Shown: positions 18,474 through 27,779, counted from the first letter of the stretch. The stretch: 64,000 nucleotides of DNA from PFJX01 sp031426735 (GCA_031426735.1 JASJPK010000022.1:41627-105626), one strand, 5' to 3'. Program-made: numbers and translations. Notes: a model not told the origin generated them from the letters alone.

Positions 18474-18602
18474 GGCCTCGGCATTCCCACTCAAACACCG
18501 GAACCAGACCCGGGTCTGTACCAGCAGCTCCAATGCCACCAGTTTGCCCATGCTTATCTCCATGGTTGGCCAAGTAACGCCTTATTCCGATTTCCCCTCG
18601 TC

Positions 18603-19358
18603 TTAGAACCCTTCGTCATCCCGCAGATAGCGCCACTGCCCCAGCGGCAAATTGCCCAGCGGGACGCGGCCGATGCGCACGCGCTTGAGCCCGACGACGG
18701 TCAATCCGACCAGGTCGCACATGCGGCGGATCTGGCGTTTGCGGCCTTCTTTCAGGATGAAGCGGAGCTGGTCTTCGTTCTGCCATTCGACCTTGGCCGG
18801 GCGCAGTTTTTTGCCGTCGAGTTCGAGGCCGTGGTTGAGCAGTTTCAGGCCTTGCTCGGAGAGGCGGCCTTCGACGCGCACCAAATATTCCTTTTCGATG
18901 TCGGAGTCGTCGCCGATCAGTTGCTTGGCGATGCGGCCGTCCTGGGTCAGCACCAGCAGGCCGGTCGAGTCGATGTCGAGGCGGCCGGCGGGGGCGAGGC
19001 CTTTCAGGTGGTTGCCGTTGAAGGCGGGGCCGCCGCTGCCGGCCCAGAAGGCTTCCGGCTTGATCAGCACGACGGCCGGTTTGTAGCCGGGTTCGGGCTG
19101 GCCGGAGACGTAGCCGACCGGCTTGTGCAGCAGGATGGTGACGCGCTGCTGTTGGGCTTGTTGGGCTTGCTTGCCGAGTTCGATCTTGCAGTTGGGATCG
19201 ACCCGCGTGCCGAGTTCGGAAATGGGCTGGCCATCGACGTAGACCAGGCCGCGCGCGATGTAGCTGTCGGCTTCGCGGCGCGAGCAGATGCCGCGTTCGG
19301 ACATCAACTTGGACAGGCGGATGCCGTTCGGGTTGGGCGTGGGGGGCAGGTTGGTCAT
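18603..19358 (-). CDS. Pseudouridine synthase, RluF/RsuA family
   Basis: Isomerises a uridine in rRNA to pseudouridine. The 251-residue product has an N-terminal S4 RNA-binding domain (IRLSKLMSERGICSRREADSYI, about 12-60) and the catalytic PAGRLDIDSTGLLVLT with its aspartate near residue 127. It also has KEYLVRV, GRKRQIRRMCDLVGL, and an end reading PLGQWRYLRDDE that resembles RluF (23S U2604) more than RluB or RsuA. Target assignment is inference. The ATG at 19358 overlaps the stop of the upstream 1154-residue gene (ATGA). Confidence 0.85.
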   Translation of the reverse strand: MTNLPPTPNPNGIRLSKLMSERGICSRREADSYIARGLVYVDGQPISELGTRVDPNCKIELGKQAQQAQQQRVTILLHKPVGYVSGQPEPGYKPAVVLIKPEAFWAGSGGPAFNGNHLKGLAPAGRLDIDSTGLLVLTQDGRIAKQLIGDDSDIEKEYLVRVEGRLSEQGLKLLNHGLELDGKKLRPAKVEWQNEDQLRFILKEGRKRQIRRMCDLVGLTVVGLKRVRIGRVPLGNLPLGQWRYLRDDEGF

Positions 19359-22300
19359 ACGCCGGCCACCGCGGCGCGATGCACCCAGTCCGCGCCGAGA
19401 CTGCCCCACAGGCTGTCCAGGTAAGCCGGTGCGCTGACTTCGGCCAGCTTGCTGCGAGCTTCGGCCAGTGCCGTTTCGTAGTGCGCGATGCCATCGGGAT
19501 CGCAGCGGGTTTCCGCCTGCGCGAGGAACTGCGTCAGGTAATCGACGTGGCGCTGGTAGAGGACGACGTCACGTTGCTGCTTGATGCTCAGACGCTGCTT
19601 GTACCAGTCGCTGGCGAGCAGCGTTTCGCGCGAGAACAATTGGCGGATGTCGGGATGCGCCAGATCCTTACCTTCGAACTGGCCCTCGGCCATGATGTGC
19701 AGCAGTGCTTGCAGCGGCGGGCAGGCATCGGCGATGGAGCCGTCGGCGAGGTAGCCTTGCGCGACTTTTTCGTGCGCTTCGACGATGTGATTGACGCCGT
19801 CGACGAAGGCGGCCTGGTTCTGGCTTTCCGGACGCAGCATGGCTTCGTCGAACACCTGCATCGGGTCGTCGAAGATCTTGCCGAGCACGGCGTGCATGAA
19901 GCGGGTGCTGATGCGGTAGCCGAGGCGGCTGGCGAGGACCGGTTTGCCTTCGAACTCGAAGTCTTCCAGCTTTTCCAGATAGCCCTTTTCGATCATCCAG
20001 CCGGCATCGCGCTGCTGCGGCGTCAGGCGGCACCAGATTTCCGGCATCAGGAAGCTGATGTCGTGATCGACGCGGCGGTTCGGGCCGATGTGGCCGGCGG
20101 CCGTGGTGTAGCCGTCGTGGCCGCACAGGATGAAGGAGACCAGCGCGTTGTTCAGATCGGCGGTGGCGCACAGCGCGTTGAACGGCCCCTTGGTCAGCGC
20201 GCCTTCGGAGCCGGCGCCGGTGGTCGAAGGCGACTTACCGGACAGGCTGGCGATGAAGTCCATGAACAGTTCGGGCAGTTCCTGGTAGTGGATCGGCCCG
20301 TACACCGCCAGCGGCCGGATGCCCGGCTTGGGCGGGTTGTTGCGGCGACCCGGCAGCATGGTGTTGACCGGCACATGCAGCGGCGCGGAGGCTGACATGC
20401 GGCGGAACAAACGCGTGCCCATGTCGGCGATGTAGCTGCCGAGCGGATCGACCAGATCGGGCCGCGCCTGCAGGTAGCGCACGTTCGGGCTGGGCTTGCC
20501 GTTGACCAGGCGCGGGTGCGCCGAGGACACGAAATAGCCGTCTTCCCGCGCGGCGGCTTCGATGAAACGCTGCATCGGCGCGCTGTACAGGTGGAAGGTC
20601 AGCACGTCGTCGACCAGATTGCGCGCATCGGCGCGGGTCAGCGGCTCGAAGTTGGAGATGAAGTTGTCGTCCAGCGTCAGATCGAGTTCGGTGTGCGGGT
20701 CGAGGCCGCGATGCCTGGCGTCGTCCGGGCGCTGGAACAGCCGGGTTTCGCAGTTGGCGACGATCTTGCAGGCGGTTTCGGCGGCAATGCCGGCCTGAGT
20801 GTCGCGCAGTTGCCGGGTCGGCACGGTGGCGGACACGGCGATATCGTCGGCCAGTTGCACCTTCTGCGCGCCGACGAAGTCCTGACGCACCTTGAACACG
20901 CGCCAGGCGCCGTCGTCGAGGCGACCGACGCGCAGGAAGCTGGCTTCCAGATGGCGGCGATGGAACTTCAGTTCGTGCGCCGGGCGGCCGTCGACCATGT
21001 CGACGTTGAAGTGCTCGCGCCAGTCGTTGCCCCATTCCGGCCGGTAGAAACGCTTGATGATGATCGCCAGCGCGCGGATGTGCGGCGGCACGCTTTCCAG
21101 CCAGGCGTTGTAGGCGTCGGTGTATTCCTCCGAGGGCGTCAGCAGGCGGATCACCGAGCCGAGCGTGCGGTTGGTCGCGAGCAGGGCGCGCGTATCCATG
21201 CCGGCGGCCGGTTGCACCTTGAAGCGGTCGCAATAGCTGTGCCGCACCAGTGCTTCGACCTGATCGAGATCGTGCTTCAGGTTTTGCACGTAGAACGGGC
21301 CGGACAGCAGCGCGCTGACCAGCGATTTGGAGATTTCTGACTTGCCGCCGCCGGAGACGGTGCACGGCTTGTAGCAGAAGGTGCCCTCGGCCTCGCTGCC
21401 GACCAGGCGCCAGCTCGGCGCGTGCGGGTGTTTTTCCAGATGCACCTTGAAGCCGCACGGGTAGATGTAGGTGTGCCCGGCGAGCAGTTTCAACTGGCGC
21501 AGTTCGTTGCTCCAGGTCCAGTTCGCCTGCTGTTCGAGCAGGTCCATGTGCGCGTTCTCCGGCACATAGATAATTTCCGGATGGCGTTTGTCGATGCCGT
21601 GGCCTTCCGGACGGAAGTCGATGATGTCGTCGTACAGCCGCATCATGTCCTGCATCGTGTGGCCGTCGGCCAGATAGCGCGAATCCAGGCTGTAGCTGTC
21701 GCCCAGATTGAAGCTGGGGAAGGCCAGGGCGCCGCCGGAATGCTCTTCTTCGGTGCCGCCGAACAGGTTGGCGGCATAGCTGATCTGCGACTTGATTTCC
21801 TTCTTGCTGTAGCCGAAATAGTTGTCGGCGATGAGCGTGACGATGACGCCGTCCATGTCGCGGCAGACAATCTTGAACGCGCCGCCGTCGTTGTAACGCT
21901 CGTCCTCACTCTGCCAGCACATGCCGTCGCGGCGCTGGCGTTCCGTTGCGGCGTCCCAGTGCGGCAGGCCGAGTTCTTTCTTGCTCAGGTCGATCAGGTG
22001 CGGCGCCAGGATGACGCAGCCGGTATGGCCGGACCAGTGCGCGATATCCAGGCCGGCATCGTTCTTGGGCAGATACGGATCGCCCGCGTTGCCGAAGATA
22101 CGTTCGACGAAATCAAGATTGGCGACCAGGCCGCCGGGCGCGAAGAAGCGCGTCTCCATGCGTTTTTCCGGCATCACGCCGGCGACTTCCGGCGACACCA
22201 GCGGGCGCAGCAGCAGCGACACCCACAAATGCGCGCCGGGTTCCTGATCGGCGGTGAACGGCAGTTTCAGCAAGGCATCGGGCGGATTCATCGCCGCCTT

Positions 22301-22819
22301 GAACAGTGCGGCAAACGTCGCCGCCGGCACCGCCTTCTTGTCCCACGGAATCGGCAGGCCGCCTTCGACGATATGGAACACGCCCTTGGTCGTGCGGCGG
22401 TCGTTGCTCGGGTTGTGCAGCACGCCCTGGCGCACCCGGTACGAGGTCAGCCACTGCGATTGAAACAAGTCGCCATCGACCGGCAAAGAAAGCTCGGCGG
22501 CCAGCCCGGCGCGGTCGAGCACGAACGGGTCGGACGGCAATTGCACGCGGCTGGCAACACCATTGCGCGCCAGATAGGTATTGATGAAATTCTGGATGCG
22601 CTGGTCGGCCGGGCAGCGATAGCCCTGCAACAGACGACGATGCTGGCGATAGTTGCGCAACAGATCGTCGGCGGTATCCAGCATGTCGTCGGGATCGCCC
22701 ATCCAGCCGGGTTGCAACAGCGAAGCCAGTTGCAGGTTGATCTGGCGCACGCGCTTCAGGCGGGCAGGGGGAATCGGCTTGTGCGCCGCATGCAGGGCGC
22801 GGGGAAGATCGTTGTTCAT
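19355..22819 (-). CDS. Large uncharacterised protein with PEPCK-like P-loop segment
   Basis: A 1154-residue soluble protein with no signal peptide or membrane helix. I do not recognise a named family. The most telling segment is CYKPCTVSGGGKSEISKSL near residue 480. It aligns position by position with the kinase-1a loop of phosphoenolpyruvate carboxykinase (GLSGTGKTTLS), with T replacing the first G and S-E replacing T-T. Other regions look catalytic, for example HTYIYPCGFKVHLEKHPHAP, TTGAGSEGALTKGPFNALCA and HIGPNRRVDHDISFLMPE. It is translationally coupled to the downstream pseudouridine synthase. An 18-bp palindrome lies upstream. The ATG at 22819 has only a weak SD. Confidence 0.8.
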   Translation of the reverse strand: MNNDLPRALHAAHKPIPPARLKRVRQINLQLASLLQPGWMGDPDDMLDTADDLLRNYRQHRRLLQGYRCPADQRIQNFINTYLARNGVASRVQLPSDPFVLDRAGLAAELSLPVDGDLFQSQWLTSYRVRQGVLHNPSNDRRTTKGVFHIVEGGLPIPWDKKAVPAATFAALFKAAMNPPDALLKLPFTADQEPGAHLWVSLLLRPLVSPEVAGVMPEKRMETRFFAPGGLVANLDFVERIFGNAGDPYLPKNDAGLDIAHWSGHTGCVILAPHLIDLSKKELGLPHWDAATERQRRDGMCWQSEDERYNDGGAFKIVCRDMDGVIVTLIADNYFGYSKKEIKSQISYAANLFGGTEEEHSGGALAFPSFNLGDSYSLDSRYLADGHTMQDMMRLYDDIIDFRPEGHGIDKRHPEIIYVPENAHMDLLEQQANWTWSNELRQLKLLAGHTYIYPCGFKVHLEKHPHAPSWRLVGSEAEGTFCYKPCTVSGGGKSEISKSLVSALLSGPFYVQNLKHDLDQVEALVRHSYCDRFKVQPAAGMDTRALLATNRTLGSVIRLLTPSEEYTDAYNAWLESVPPHIRALAIIIKRFYRPEWGNDWREHFNVDMVDGRPAHELKFHRRHLEASFLRVGRLDDGAWRVFKVRQDFVGAQKVQLADDIAVSATVPTRQLRDTQAGIAAETACKIVANCETRLFQRPDDARHRGLDPHTELDLTLDDNFISNFEPLTRADARNLVDDVLTFHLYSAPMQRFIEAAAREDGYFVSSAHPRLVNGKPSPNVRYLQARPDLVDPLGSYIADMGTRLFRRMSASAPLHVPVNTMLPGRRNNPPKPGIRPLAVYGPIHYQELPELFMDFIASLSGKSPSTTGAGSEGALTKGPFNALCATADLNNALVSFILCGHDGYTTAAGHIGPNRRVDHDISFLMPEIWCRLTPQQRDAGWMIEKGYLEKLEDFEFEGKPVLASRLGYRISTRFMHAVLGKIFDDPMQVFDEAMLRPESQNQAAFVDGVNHIVEAHEKVAQGYLADGSIADACPPLQALLHIMAEGQFEGKDLAHPDIRQLFSRETLLASDWYKQRLSIKQQRDVVLYQRHVDYLTQFLAQAETRCDPDGIAHYETALAEARSKLAEVSAPAYLDSLWGSLGADWVHRAAVAGV

Positions 22820-22833
22820 GGGGAGCTCGTCGA

Positions 22834-22851
22834 AAAATGCGCGCGCATTTT
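22834..22851. promoter_or_regulatory. Perfect palindrome upstream of the 1154-residue gene
   Basis: AAAATGCGCGCGCATTTT is an 18-base perfect palindrome whose near edge is 14 bases before the start codon at 22819. It could be an operator or a leader hairpin that affects translation initiation. Confidence 0.5.
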
Positions 22852-23015
22852 CGCATTAGAGCGGGGTTCCCTGCACTCGGCGCTGCAACATGGCCGATTT
22901 GACTGGCTTGCGGCAGGCAAATCGTCGCTGCGAAACCCGCCAAGTAGAACCGGGGCGGGGGGCGTATGCTCGCGTTGCAAGCGCAACGGTGCTGTTTGTA
23001 TGGAAGGAGTCTCCT

Positions 23016-23591
23016 GTGAGCAATTCGAAAACCAACGAACTCTTCGATGTCCTGCGCGCGGCCTGTGCCCGCCAGTTCGGCTTCAATCCGCGCCGGGTCA
23101 CGGCGGGAATGCGCTATGTCGGCAAGGAAGGCCATGGCAAGGATCTGGTCCATGTCTTCCGCGATGCCGGCACCCATTCGCAGATCGCGTTGAAGAACAC
23201 CCTCGCGACCCTGCGTGAAAAACAAGGCGACAAACCGCATTGGACCGAAGCCGAAAAGGCCCACTACAAAAGCAGCGACGCCGAGATCGATGCCGAGATT
23301 GCGGCAAAACAAGCCGAACTCGATTTCACCCGCAATTGCGCGCTCTACCGGGACCACCGCGAGCAACTGCTGTCGCACTACACCGATTGGCCCGGTTTCC
23401 AGGCCGATGGGCCGCATCCGGGCGAAGTGGCCAGAGCGCTGATCGTTGCCCTGGCCGCAGCGAACGATCCGCGTCTGGCCGAGTTTGCCGAACACATGCA
23501 TTCGAACGATCCCGAACATCTGGCACATCTTCTGTTGGCGCCTTGCCATCTTGAGGTCGAAGCCGGCAAGGCTGCAGCCAAGCCAGCATAA
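23016..23591 (+). CDS. Conserved-looking hypothetical protein
   Basis: A 191-residue cytoplasmic protein beginning at GTG 23016 with AAGGAG 6 bases upstream. The frame runs further up but has no better start. It is charged, helical and His-rich toward the end (MHSNDPEHLAHLLLAPCHLEVE). No motif I recognise. It is divergent from the 1154-residue gene across about 200 bases and convergent with the next small gene. Codon use resembles its neighbours, so it is very probably a real gene. Confidence 0.72.
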   Translation: MSNSKTNELFDVLRAACARQFGFNPRRVTAGMRYVGKEGHGKDLVHVFRDAGTHSQIALKNTLATLREKQGDKPHWTEAEKAHYKSSDAEIDAEIAAKQAELDFTRNCALYRDHREQLLSHYTDWPGFQADGPHPGEVARALIVALAAANDPRLAEFAEHMHSNDPEHLAHLLLAPCHLEVEAGKAAAKPA

Positions 23592-23618
23592 GCCTCACGG
23601 CACGGGCGCTTATGCCGG
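23583..23618. terminator. Hairpin between convergent genes
   Basis: GCATAAGC (23586-23593) pairs with GCTTATGC (23608-23615), and the stem extends by CC/GG with one mismatch. It lies in the gap between two convergent genes. There is no T-run, so termination is only probable. Confidence 0.45.
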
Positions 23619-23627
23619 TGGCGAGAT

Positions 23628-23888
23628 TCAATGTCGGGCTTCCTGGTTGGCGCGGGCCAGATGCATTCGCTCGATGGCATTGACCAGGATGCGGATGTCT
23701 TCGCTGCGCAGATGCGGGTAGGTTTCGTGGACCAGGCGTTGCGCCAGCATGTCGATGGGACTGCCTGCCCAGTCATGCCGTTTGCGGAACAGATGATCGA
23801 TCTGTGTGCTGGCTTCGGGATAGATGGCGCGCAGGTGGAGGTGGCTGCGACGTTCGTTGGCGGGCTGCGGTTCGTTGGACATCTCCAT
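23628..23888 (-). CDS. Small hypothetical protein
   Basis: An 86-residue soluble protein, MEMSNEPQPANERRSHLHLR, from ATG 23888 with GAGGAGAA 6 bases upstream, a strong SD that supports a real gene. It is rich in H, R and E, with predicted helices (SPIDMLAQRLVHETYPHL, SEDIRILVNAIERMHLA). No family recognised. It is divergent from the M14-like gene. Confidence 0.65.
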   Translation of the reverse strand: MEMSNEPQPANERRSHLHLRAIYPEASTQIDHLFRKRHDWAGSPIDMLAQRLVHETYPHLRSEDIRILVNAIERMHLARANQEARH

Positions 23889-24023
23889 GATTGTTCTCCT
23901 CAAGAGTTGGACACCGGATAACCGGCTTTTCCAGTCTAGTTTTGTTGCCGGATATTGCCAGGCGATGCAATTCCTTCATCTGCCGCGGGTATCCTCCCGC
24001 GCAATCCCCGACGACACGGCTCA

Positions 24024-25055
24024 ATGCACCGATCACTTCCCGAACTCAACGAGCTTGAGCGCCTGCTCGACGCTGCGCCGGCAGGACTGGCGGCGCGCGT
24101 GGCGCATACGGTCGAAGTGGACGGCATGGCCTTGCCGATCCATGTCCTGAGCCTGGGCAATCCCGATCCGGCGCTACCCGCGATCGGCTATTTCGGCGGT
24201 GTGCACGGGCTGGAGCGGATCGGCACACGGGTGTTGCTGGTGTACCTGCGCGGCCTGCTGAACCGCCTGAAGTGGGATCCGCTGTTGCATCGGCAACTGG
24301 AGACTTTGCGCATGGTGTTCGTGCCGCTGGCCAATCCGGGCGGCATGTTGCGCAACACGCGCTGCAATCCGGCCGGCGTCGATCTGATGCGCAATGCGCC
24401 GCTGGATGCGCGGGAGCGTGTGCCGTTCATGCTCGGCGGCCAGCGTTTCAGCGCCAATCTGCCCTGGTATCGCGGCGCCGCCGATGCGCCGATGCAGCCG
24501 GAAAGCCAGGTGCTGGCGGACGTGGTGGAGCAGGAACTCGCGCCGCGCCGCTTCAGTCTGGCGCTGGATTGCCATTCCGGTTTCGGCGCGCGCGACCGCA
24601 TCTGGTTTCCCTACGCGCATACCGTCAAGCCGTTTCCCAACCTGCAGGAAGTGCATGCGCTGAAGGAAATGTTCGAACACACCTATCCGTCGCACGACTA
24701 CGTGATCGAGCCGCAAAGCCGGCAATACCTGGCGCATGGCGATCTGTGGGATTACTTCTATCTGCGCGCGCGGGCGGACGGCGGCGCCGAGCGGGTGTTT
24801 CTGCCATTGACCCTGGAAATGGGGTCCTGGCTGTGGGTCAAGAAGAATCCGGCGCAACTGTTTTCTCGCCAGGGGCTGTTCAACCCGCGCCCGGGCCACC
24901 GTCTGCACCGAATATTGCGGCGCCATCTGCTCTGGTTTGATTTTCTGGCGCGCGCCACCTGCGGCTGGGAAAACTGGCTGCCGCAAGGCAGCGAGCGGCT
25001 GCGCCACAAGAAGCTGGCCATGGCCGCATGGTACGGCTGGCACATGCATTCATGA
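24024..25055 (+). CDS. M14-family zinc carboxypeptidase-like protein
   Basis: A 343-residue cytoplasmic protein with the M14 layout. The first zinc pair is in GGVHGLERIG (H-x-x-E). The substrate-binding arginines are in NPAGVDLMRNAP, which matches the NPDG..LNRN signature. The third ligand is in ALDCHSGFG, and the catalytic glutamate in LTLEMGSW. The family includes carboxypeptidases and amidases acting on peptides, murein or acylated amino acids; the substrate here is unknown. The ATG at 24024 has no strong SD. Its stop overlaps the start of the downstream alpha/beta hydrolase gene (ATGA). Confidence 0.82.
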   Translation: MHRSLPELNELERLLDAAPAGLAARVAHTVEVDGMALPIHVLSLGNPDPALPAIGYFGGVHGLERIGTRVLLVYLRGLLNRLKWDPLLHRQLETLRMVFVPLANPGGMLRNTRCNPAGVDLMRNAPLDARERVPFMLGGQRFSANLPWYRGAADAPMQPESQVLADVVEQELAPRRFSLALDCHSGFGARDRIWFPYAHTVKPFPNLQEVHALKEMFEHTYPSHDYVIEPQSRQYLAHGDLWDYFYLRARADGGAERVFLPLTLEMGSWLWVKKNPAQLFSRQGLFNPRPGHRLHRILRRHLLWFDFLARATCGWENWLPQGSERLRHKKLAMAAWYGWHMHS

Positions 25056-25861
25056 CGACCTGGGTATTCTTGCGCGGCCTGACCCGCGAGGCGCGGCACT
25101 GGGGCGATTTCCCCGCACGTTTTCGCGCGGCGTTCGCGGACACGCTGGCGCCAGGCGACATCCTGACGCCGGACCTGCCCGGCAACGGACGTCGCTGCCG
25201 GGAAACCAGTCCAAGCCGGATCGAAGCCATGCTGGAGGCTTGCCGCGCCGAGTTGCGCGAAGCGGACAAAGCGCCGCCCTACCATCTGCTGGCGCTGTCG
25301 CTCGGCGGCATGGTGGCGGTGTCCTGGGCGCTGCGCTATCCGGAGGAATGCCGCGCGGCGGTCATGCTGAGCACCAGCCTGCGGCCGTACAACCCGTTCC
25401 ACCAACGCCTGCGCCCGGGCGCCTGGCCGATCGTGTTGCGCTTGCTGGCGGCCGGCCCGGCAGCGCGGGAACGCGCCATCCTGCAACTCACCAGCGCGCG
25501 CGCCGCGGAACTGGCCGCCGTGTTGCCAGACTGGAATGCGTGGCTGCGCGAATGCCCGGTTTCGCGCGGCAACGCGCTGCGCCAGTTGTTCGCCGCGGCA
25601 CGTTTCAGCGCGCCGGAAAAGCCCGCAGTGCCGCTGCTGTTCCTCGCCGGCGCCGGCGACCGCATGGTCGATCCGCGCTGTTCGCAAGATCTGGCGCAAG
25701 CCTGGGGCGCGGCCTTCTCGCTGCATCCGACGGCCGGGCACGATCTGTCGCTGGATGCGGGCGACTGGGTGGCGCAGGAGACGCGGGCGTGGTTGACCGG
25801 CCTGCCGGCCAGTCCGATGCTTCGGATGCCGGCAAACGGTGCTATGTTTTCATCGCCTTGA
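25052..25861 (+). CDS. Alpha/beta hydrolase
   Basis: A 269-residue soluble alpha/beta-hydrolase fold protein. FLRGLTREARHWGDF is the oxyanion-hole region, and the nucleophile elbow is LALSLGGMVAVSWA (S-L-G-G with Ser at about 92). The acid is probably in AGAGDRMVDPR and the histidine in TAGHDLSLD near the C-terminus, completing Ser-Asp-His. It resembles esterase/BioH/thioesterase-like enzymes. It overlaps the M14-like gene and lies 26 bases before an AMP-forming ligase, so the three may act on one acyl or amide substrate. Confidence 0.85.
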   Translation: MTTWVFLRGLTREARHWGDFPARFRAAFADTLAPGDILTPDLPGNGRRCRETSPSRIEAMLEACRAELREADKAPPYHLLALSLGGMVAVSWALRYPEECRAAVMLSTSLRPYNPFHQRLRPGAWPIVLRLLAAGPAARERAILQLTSARAAELAAVLPDWNAWLRECPVSRGNALRQLFAAARFSAPEKPAVPLLFLAGAGDRMVDPRCSQDLAQAWGAAFSLHPTAGHDLSLDAGDWVAQETRAWLTGLPASPMLRMPANGAMFSSP

Positions 25862-25887
25862 TTCTGTGTGCACAGGAGAATTGCTTG

Positions 25888-27456
25888 GTGACCCGAATTT
25901 CCCCCGCAGCTTTCGACTATCAAGCCGACCAAACCCTGTTTTCCGCTCAGGTCGCGGCAACGCGCCGCTATGGCCGCAATACGCCCGGCCAATGGGAAGA
26001 CCAGAAGCCGGGCACGTATTCCTACGGCGAACTGCTCAAGATGACGCTGGCGCTGGGGCGGCTGGCGAGCAAGGTGACGACGCCGGGCGAGCATGTCGGC
26101 GTGCTGATGCCGAACATGGCCGCCGCCGTCGCTCTGATGCTCGGTTTGTCCGCCTTCGGCCGGGTGCCTTGCATGCTGAACTACACGGCGGGCAGCGAGG
26201 GCATGCAGAGCGCCTGCCAGGCCGCCGGCGCAAAAACGATCCTGACTTCGCGCATTTTTCTGGGCAAGGCCGGGTTGACCGAGCAGGCCGCCGCGCTACG
26301 CGATGTGCAGCTGATTTATCTGGAAGATCTGCGCGCCCGCTTCGGCCTCCTCGACAAGGTCTGGCTGATGGGCTTCGCGCTCTGGCAGCCGCTGGCGGCG
26401 GTGCCCAAAGGCGACCCGGAGTCGCCGGCGGTGGTGTTGTTCACGTCCGGTTCGGAGGGCAAGCCGAAAGGCGTCGTGTTGTCGCACCGCGCCTTGTTGG
26501 CGAATGTCGAGCAGGTGCTGGCGACGCTGCGCATCGGGCCGAGCGATTGCGTGCTGAATGCACTGCCGGTCTTCCATTCCTTCGGCCTCACCGCCGGCAC
26601 GCTGATTCCGCTGTTGTCAGGCGCGCGTCTGGTGCTCTACACCAGCCCGCTGCATTTCAAGGCGATTCCGGAACTGGTGCGCGAAAAGCGCTGCACCGTG
26701 CTGTTCGGCACCAGCACCTTTTTCAATCATTACGCGCGCAACGCCGAGCCGGACGACTTCAGGACGCTTAAATACGTGGTGGCCGGCGCCGAGAAACTGG
26801 CGGATACGGTGCGGCAGACCTGGCACGACAAATTCGGCATCGACATTCTGGAAGGCTACGGCGCTACCGAAACCGCGCCGGTGTTGGCGGTGAATCGGCC
26901 GCAGGACAACCGGCCGGGCAGCGTCGGCCGCCTGCTGCCGGGCATCGAGGCGATGATCCTGCCGGTGGCGGGGATCGAGCAGGGCGGCGAACTACATGTG
27001 CGCGGCCCCAACATCATGTCCGGCTATTACCGTCACGCTGCGCCGGGCGTGCTGGAACAGCCGAGTTCGGCAGCGGGCGACGGCTGGCACAACACCGGCG
27101 ATGTGGTCGCGCTCGATGCCGATGGCTTCGTCTCGATTCAGGGCCGACTGAAGCGATTCGCCAAAGTGGCCGGCGAAATGGTGTCGCTGGAAGTGGTGGA
27201 AGCCATCGCCCGCACGGCTTCTGCCGAAGGCATGCATGCCGCGACCTGCATTTCGGACGCCGGCCGCGGCGAGTTGATCGTGTTGTTCACTACCGATTCG
27301 GAACTGACCCGCGATCAACTTGCCGCCGCCGCGCGCGGTTTGGGCTATCCGGAAATTGCTGTGCCGAAGCGGATACGCGCAGTGGAAAACCTGCCCCTGC
27401 TGGGCACCGGCAAGATCGATTACGTGCGTTTGAAGGGTGAGGCGAGCGAGTCTTGA
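25888..27456 (+). CDS. AMP-binding acyl-CoA/acyl-ACP synthetase
   Basis: Activates a carboxylic acid through an acyl-adenylate. The 522-residue product has the P-loop-like VVLFTSGSEGKPKGVVLSH, YGATETAP (adenine loop), WHNTGDVVALDADGF and the C-terminal lysine in GTGKIDYVRLKG. The order and the short N-terminal part resemble the acyl-ACP synthetase half of Aas (2-acylglycerophosphoethanolamine recycling) rather than an acetyl-CoA synthetase. I chose GTG 25888 with AGGAG 9 bases upstream; TTG at 25885 is an alternative. The frame is open far upstream over other genes, which should not be read as a fusion. Confidence 0.85.
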   Translation: MTRISPAAFDYQADQTLFSAQVAATRRYGRNTPGQWEDQKPGTYSYGELLKMTLALGRLASKVTTPGEHVGVLMPNMAAAVALMLGLSAFGRVPCMLNYTAGSEGMQSACQAAGAKTILTSRIFLGKAGLTEQAAALRDVQLIYLEDLRARFGLLDKVWLMGFALWQPLAAVPKGDPESPAVVLFTSGSEGKPKGVVLSHRALLANVEQVLATLRIGPSDCVLNALPVFHSFGLTAGTLIPLLSGARLVLYTSPLHFKAIPELVREKRCTVLFGTSTFFNHYARNAEPDDFRTLKYVVAGAEKLADTVRQTWHDKFGIDILEGYGATETAPVLAVNRPQDNRPGSVGRLLPGIEAMILPVAGIEQGGELHVRGPNIMSGYYRHAAPGVLEQPSSAAGDGWHNTGDVVALDADGFVSIQGRLKRFAKVAGEMVSLEVVEAIARTASAEGMHAATCISDAGRGELIVLFTTDSELTRDQLAAAARGLGYPEIAVPKRIRAVENLPLLGTGKIDYVRLKGEASES

Positions 27457-27527
27457 AAACGCTCATGGCGGGCTAAATATAAGAAATCATTGATACAATT
27501 CGCCAACTTTACGTATTGGAGCCCCTT

Positions 27528-27779
27528 ATGCCCATCTACGCCTACAAATGCACCGAATGTGGTTTCGAGCAGGATGTCATGCAAAAAATGAGCGATCCCT
27601 TGCTCACCGATTGTCCGTCTTGCGGCAAATCCGCTTTCGCCAAGCAGCTTTCTGCCGCCGGTTTTCAGCTCAAGGGTTCCGGTTATTACGCCACCGATTT
27701 CAAGAACAGCGGCGCCAAACCCGCCGCTGCGCCGTCGCCGGCTTGCGGTACGGGCGCTTGCCCGGCCTGCGTGAGCTGA
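27528..27779 (+). CDS. FmdB-family zinc ribbon protein
   Basis: An 83-residue protein, MPIYAYKCTECGFEQDVMQK, with CxxC (C8, C11), a second pair in CPSCGKSAF, and a Cys-rich tail ACGTGACPACVS. This is the FmdB/putative regulatory zinc-ribbon family of unknown role. fmdB-DUF502-aspS is a conserved betaproteobacterial order. A strong hairpin follows. Confidence 0.9.
   Translation: MPIYAYKCTECGFEQDVMQKMSDPLLTDCPSCGKSAFAKQLSAAGFQLKGSGYYATDFKNSGAKPAAAPSPACGTGACPACVS

Noticed and set aside
18426..23218. Long plus-strand open frames opposite the RluF-like and 1154-residue genes
   Set aside because: Histidine/glutamine/valine-rich antisense text with no motif; typical antisense frames in GC-rich DNA.
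24937..27456. An 839-codon open frame suggesting a fusion ahead of the AMP ligase
   Set aside because: The first 317 codons run out of frame through the M14-like and hydrolase genes, with arginine-rich nonsense text; the ligase has its own start with an SD at 25888.
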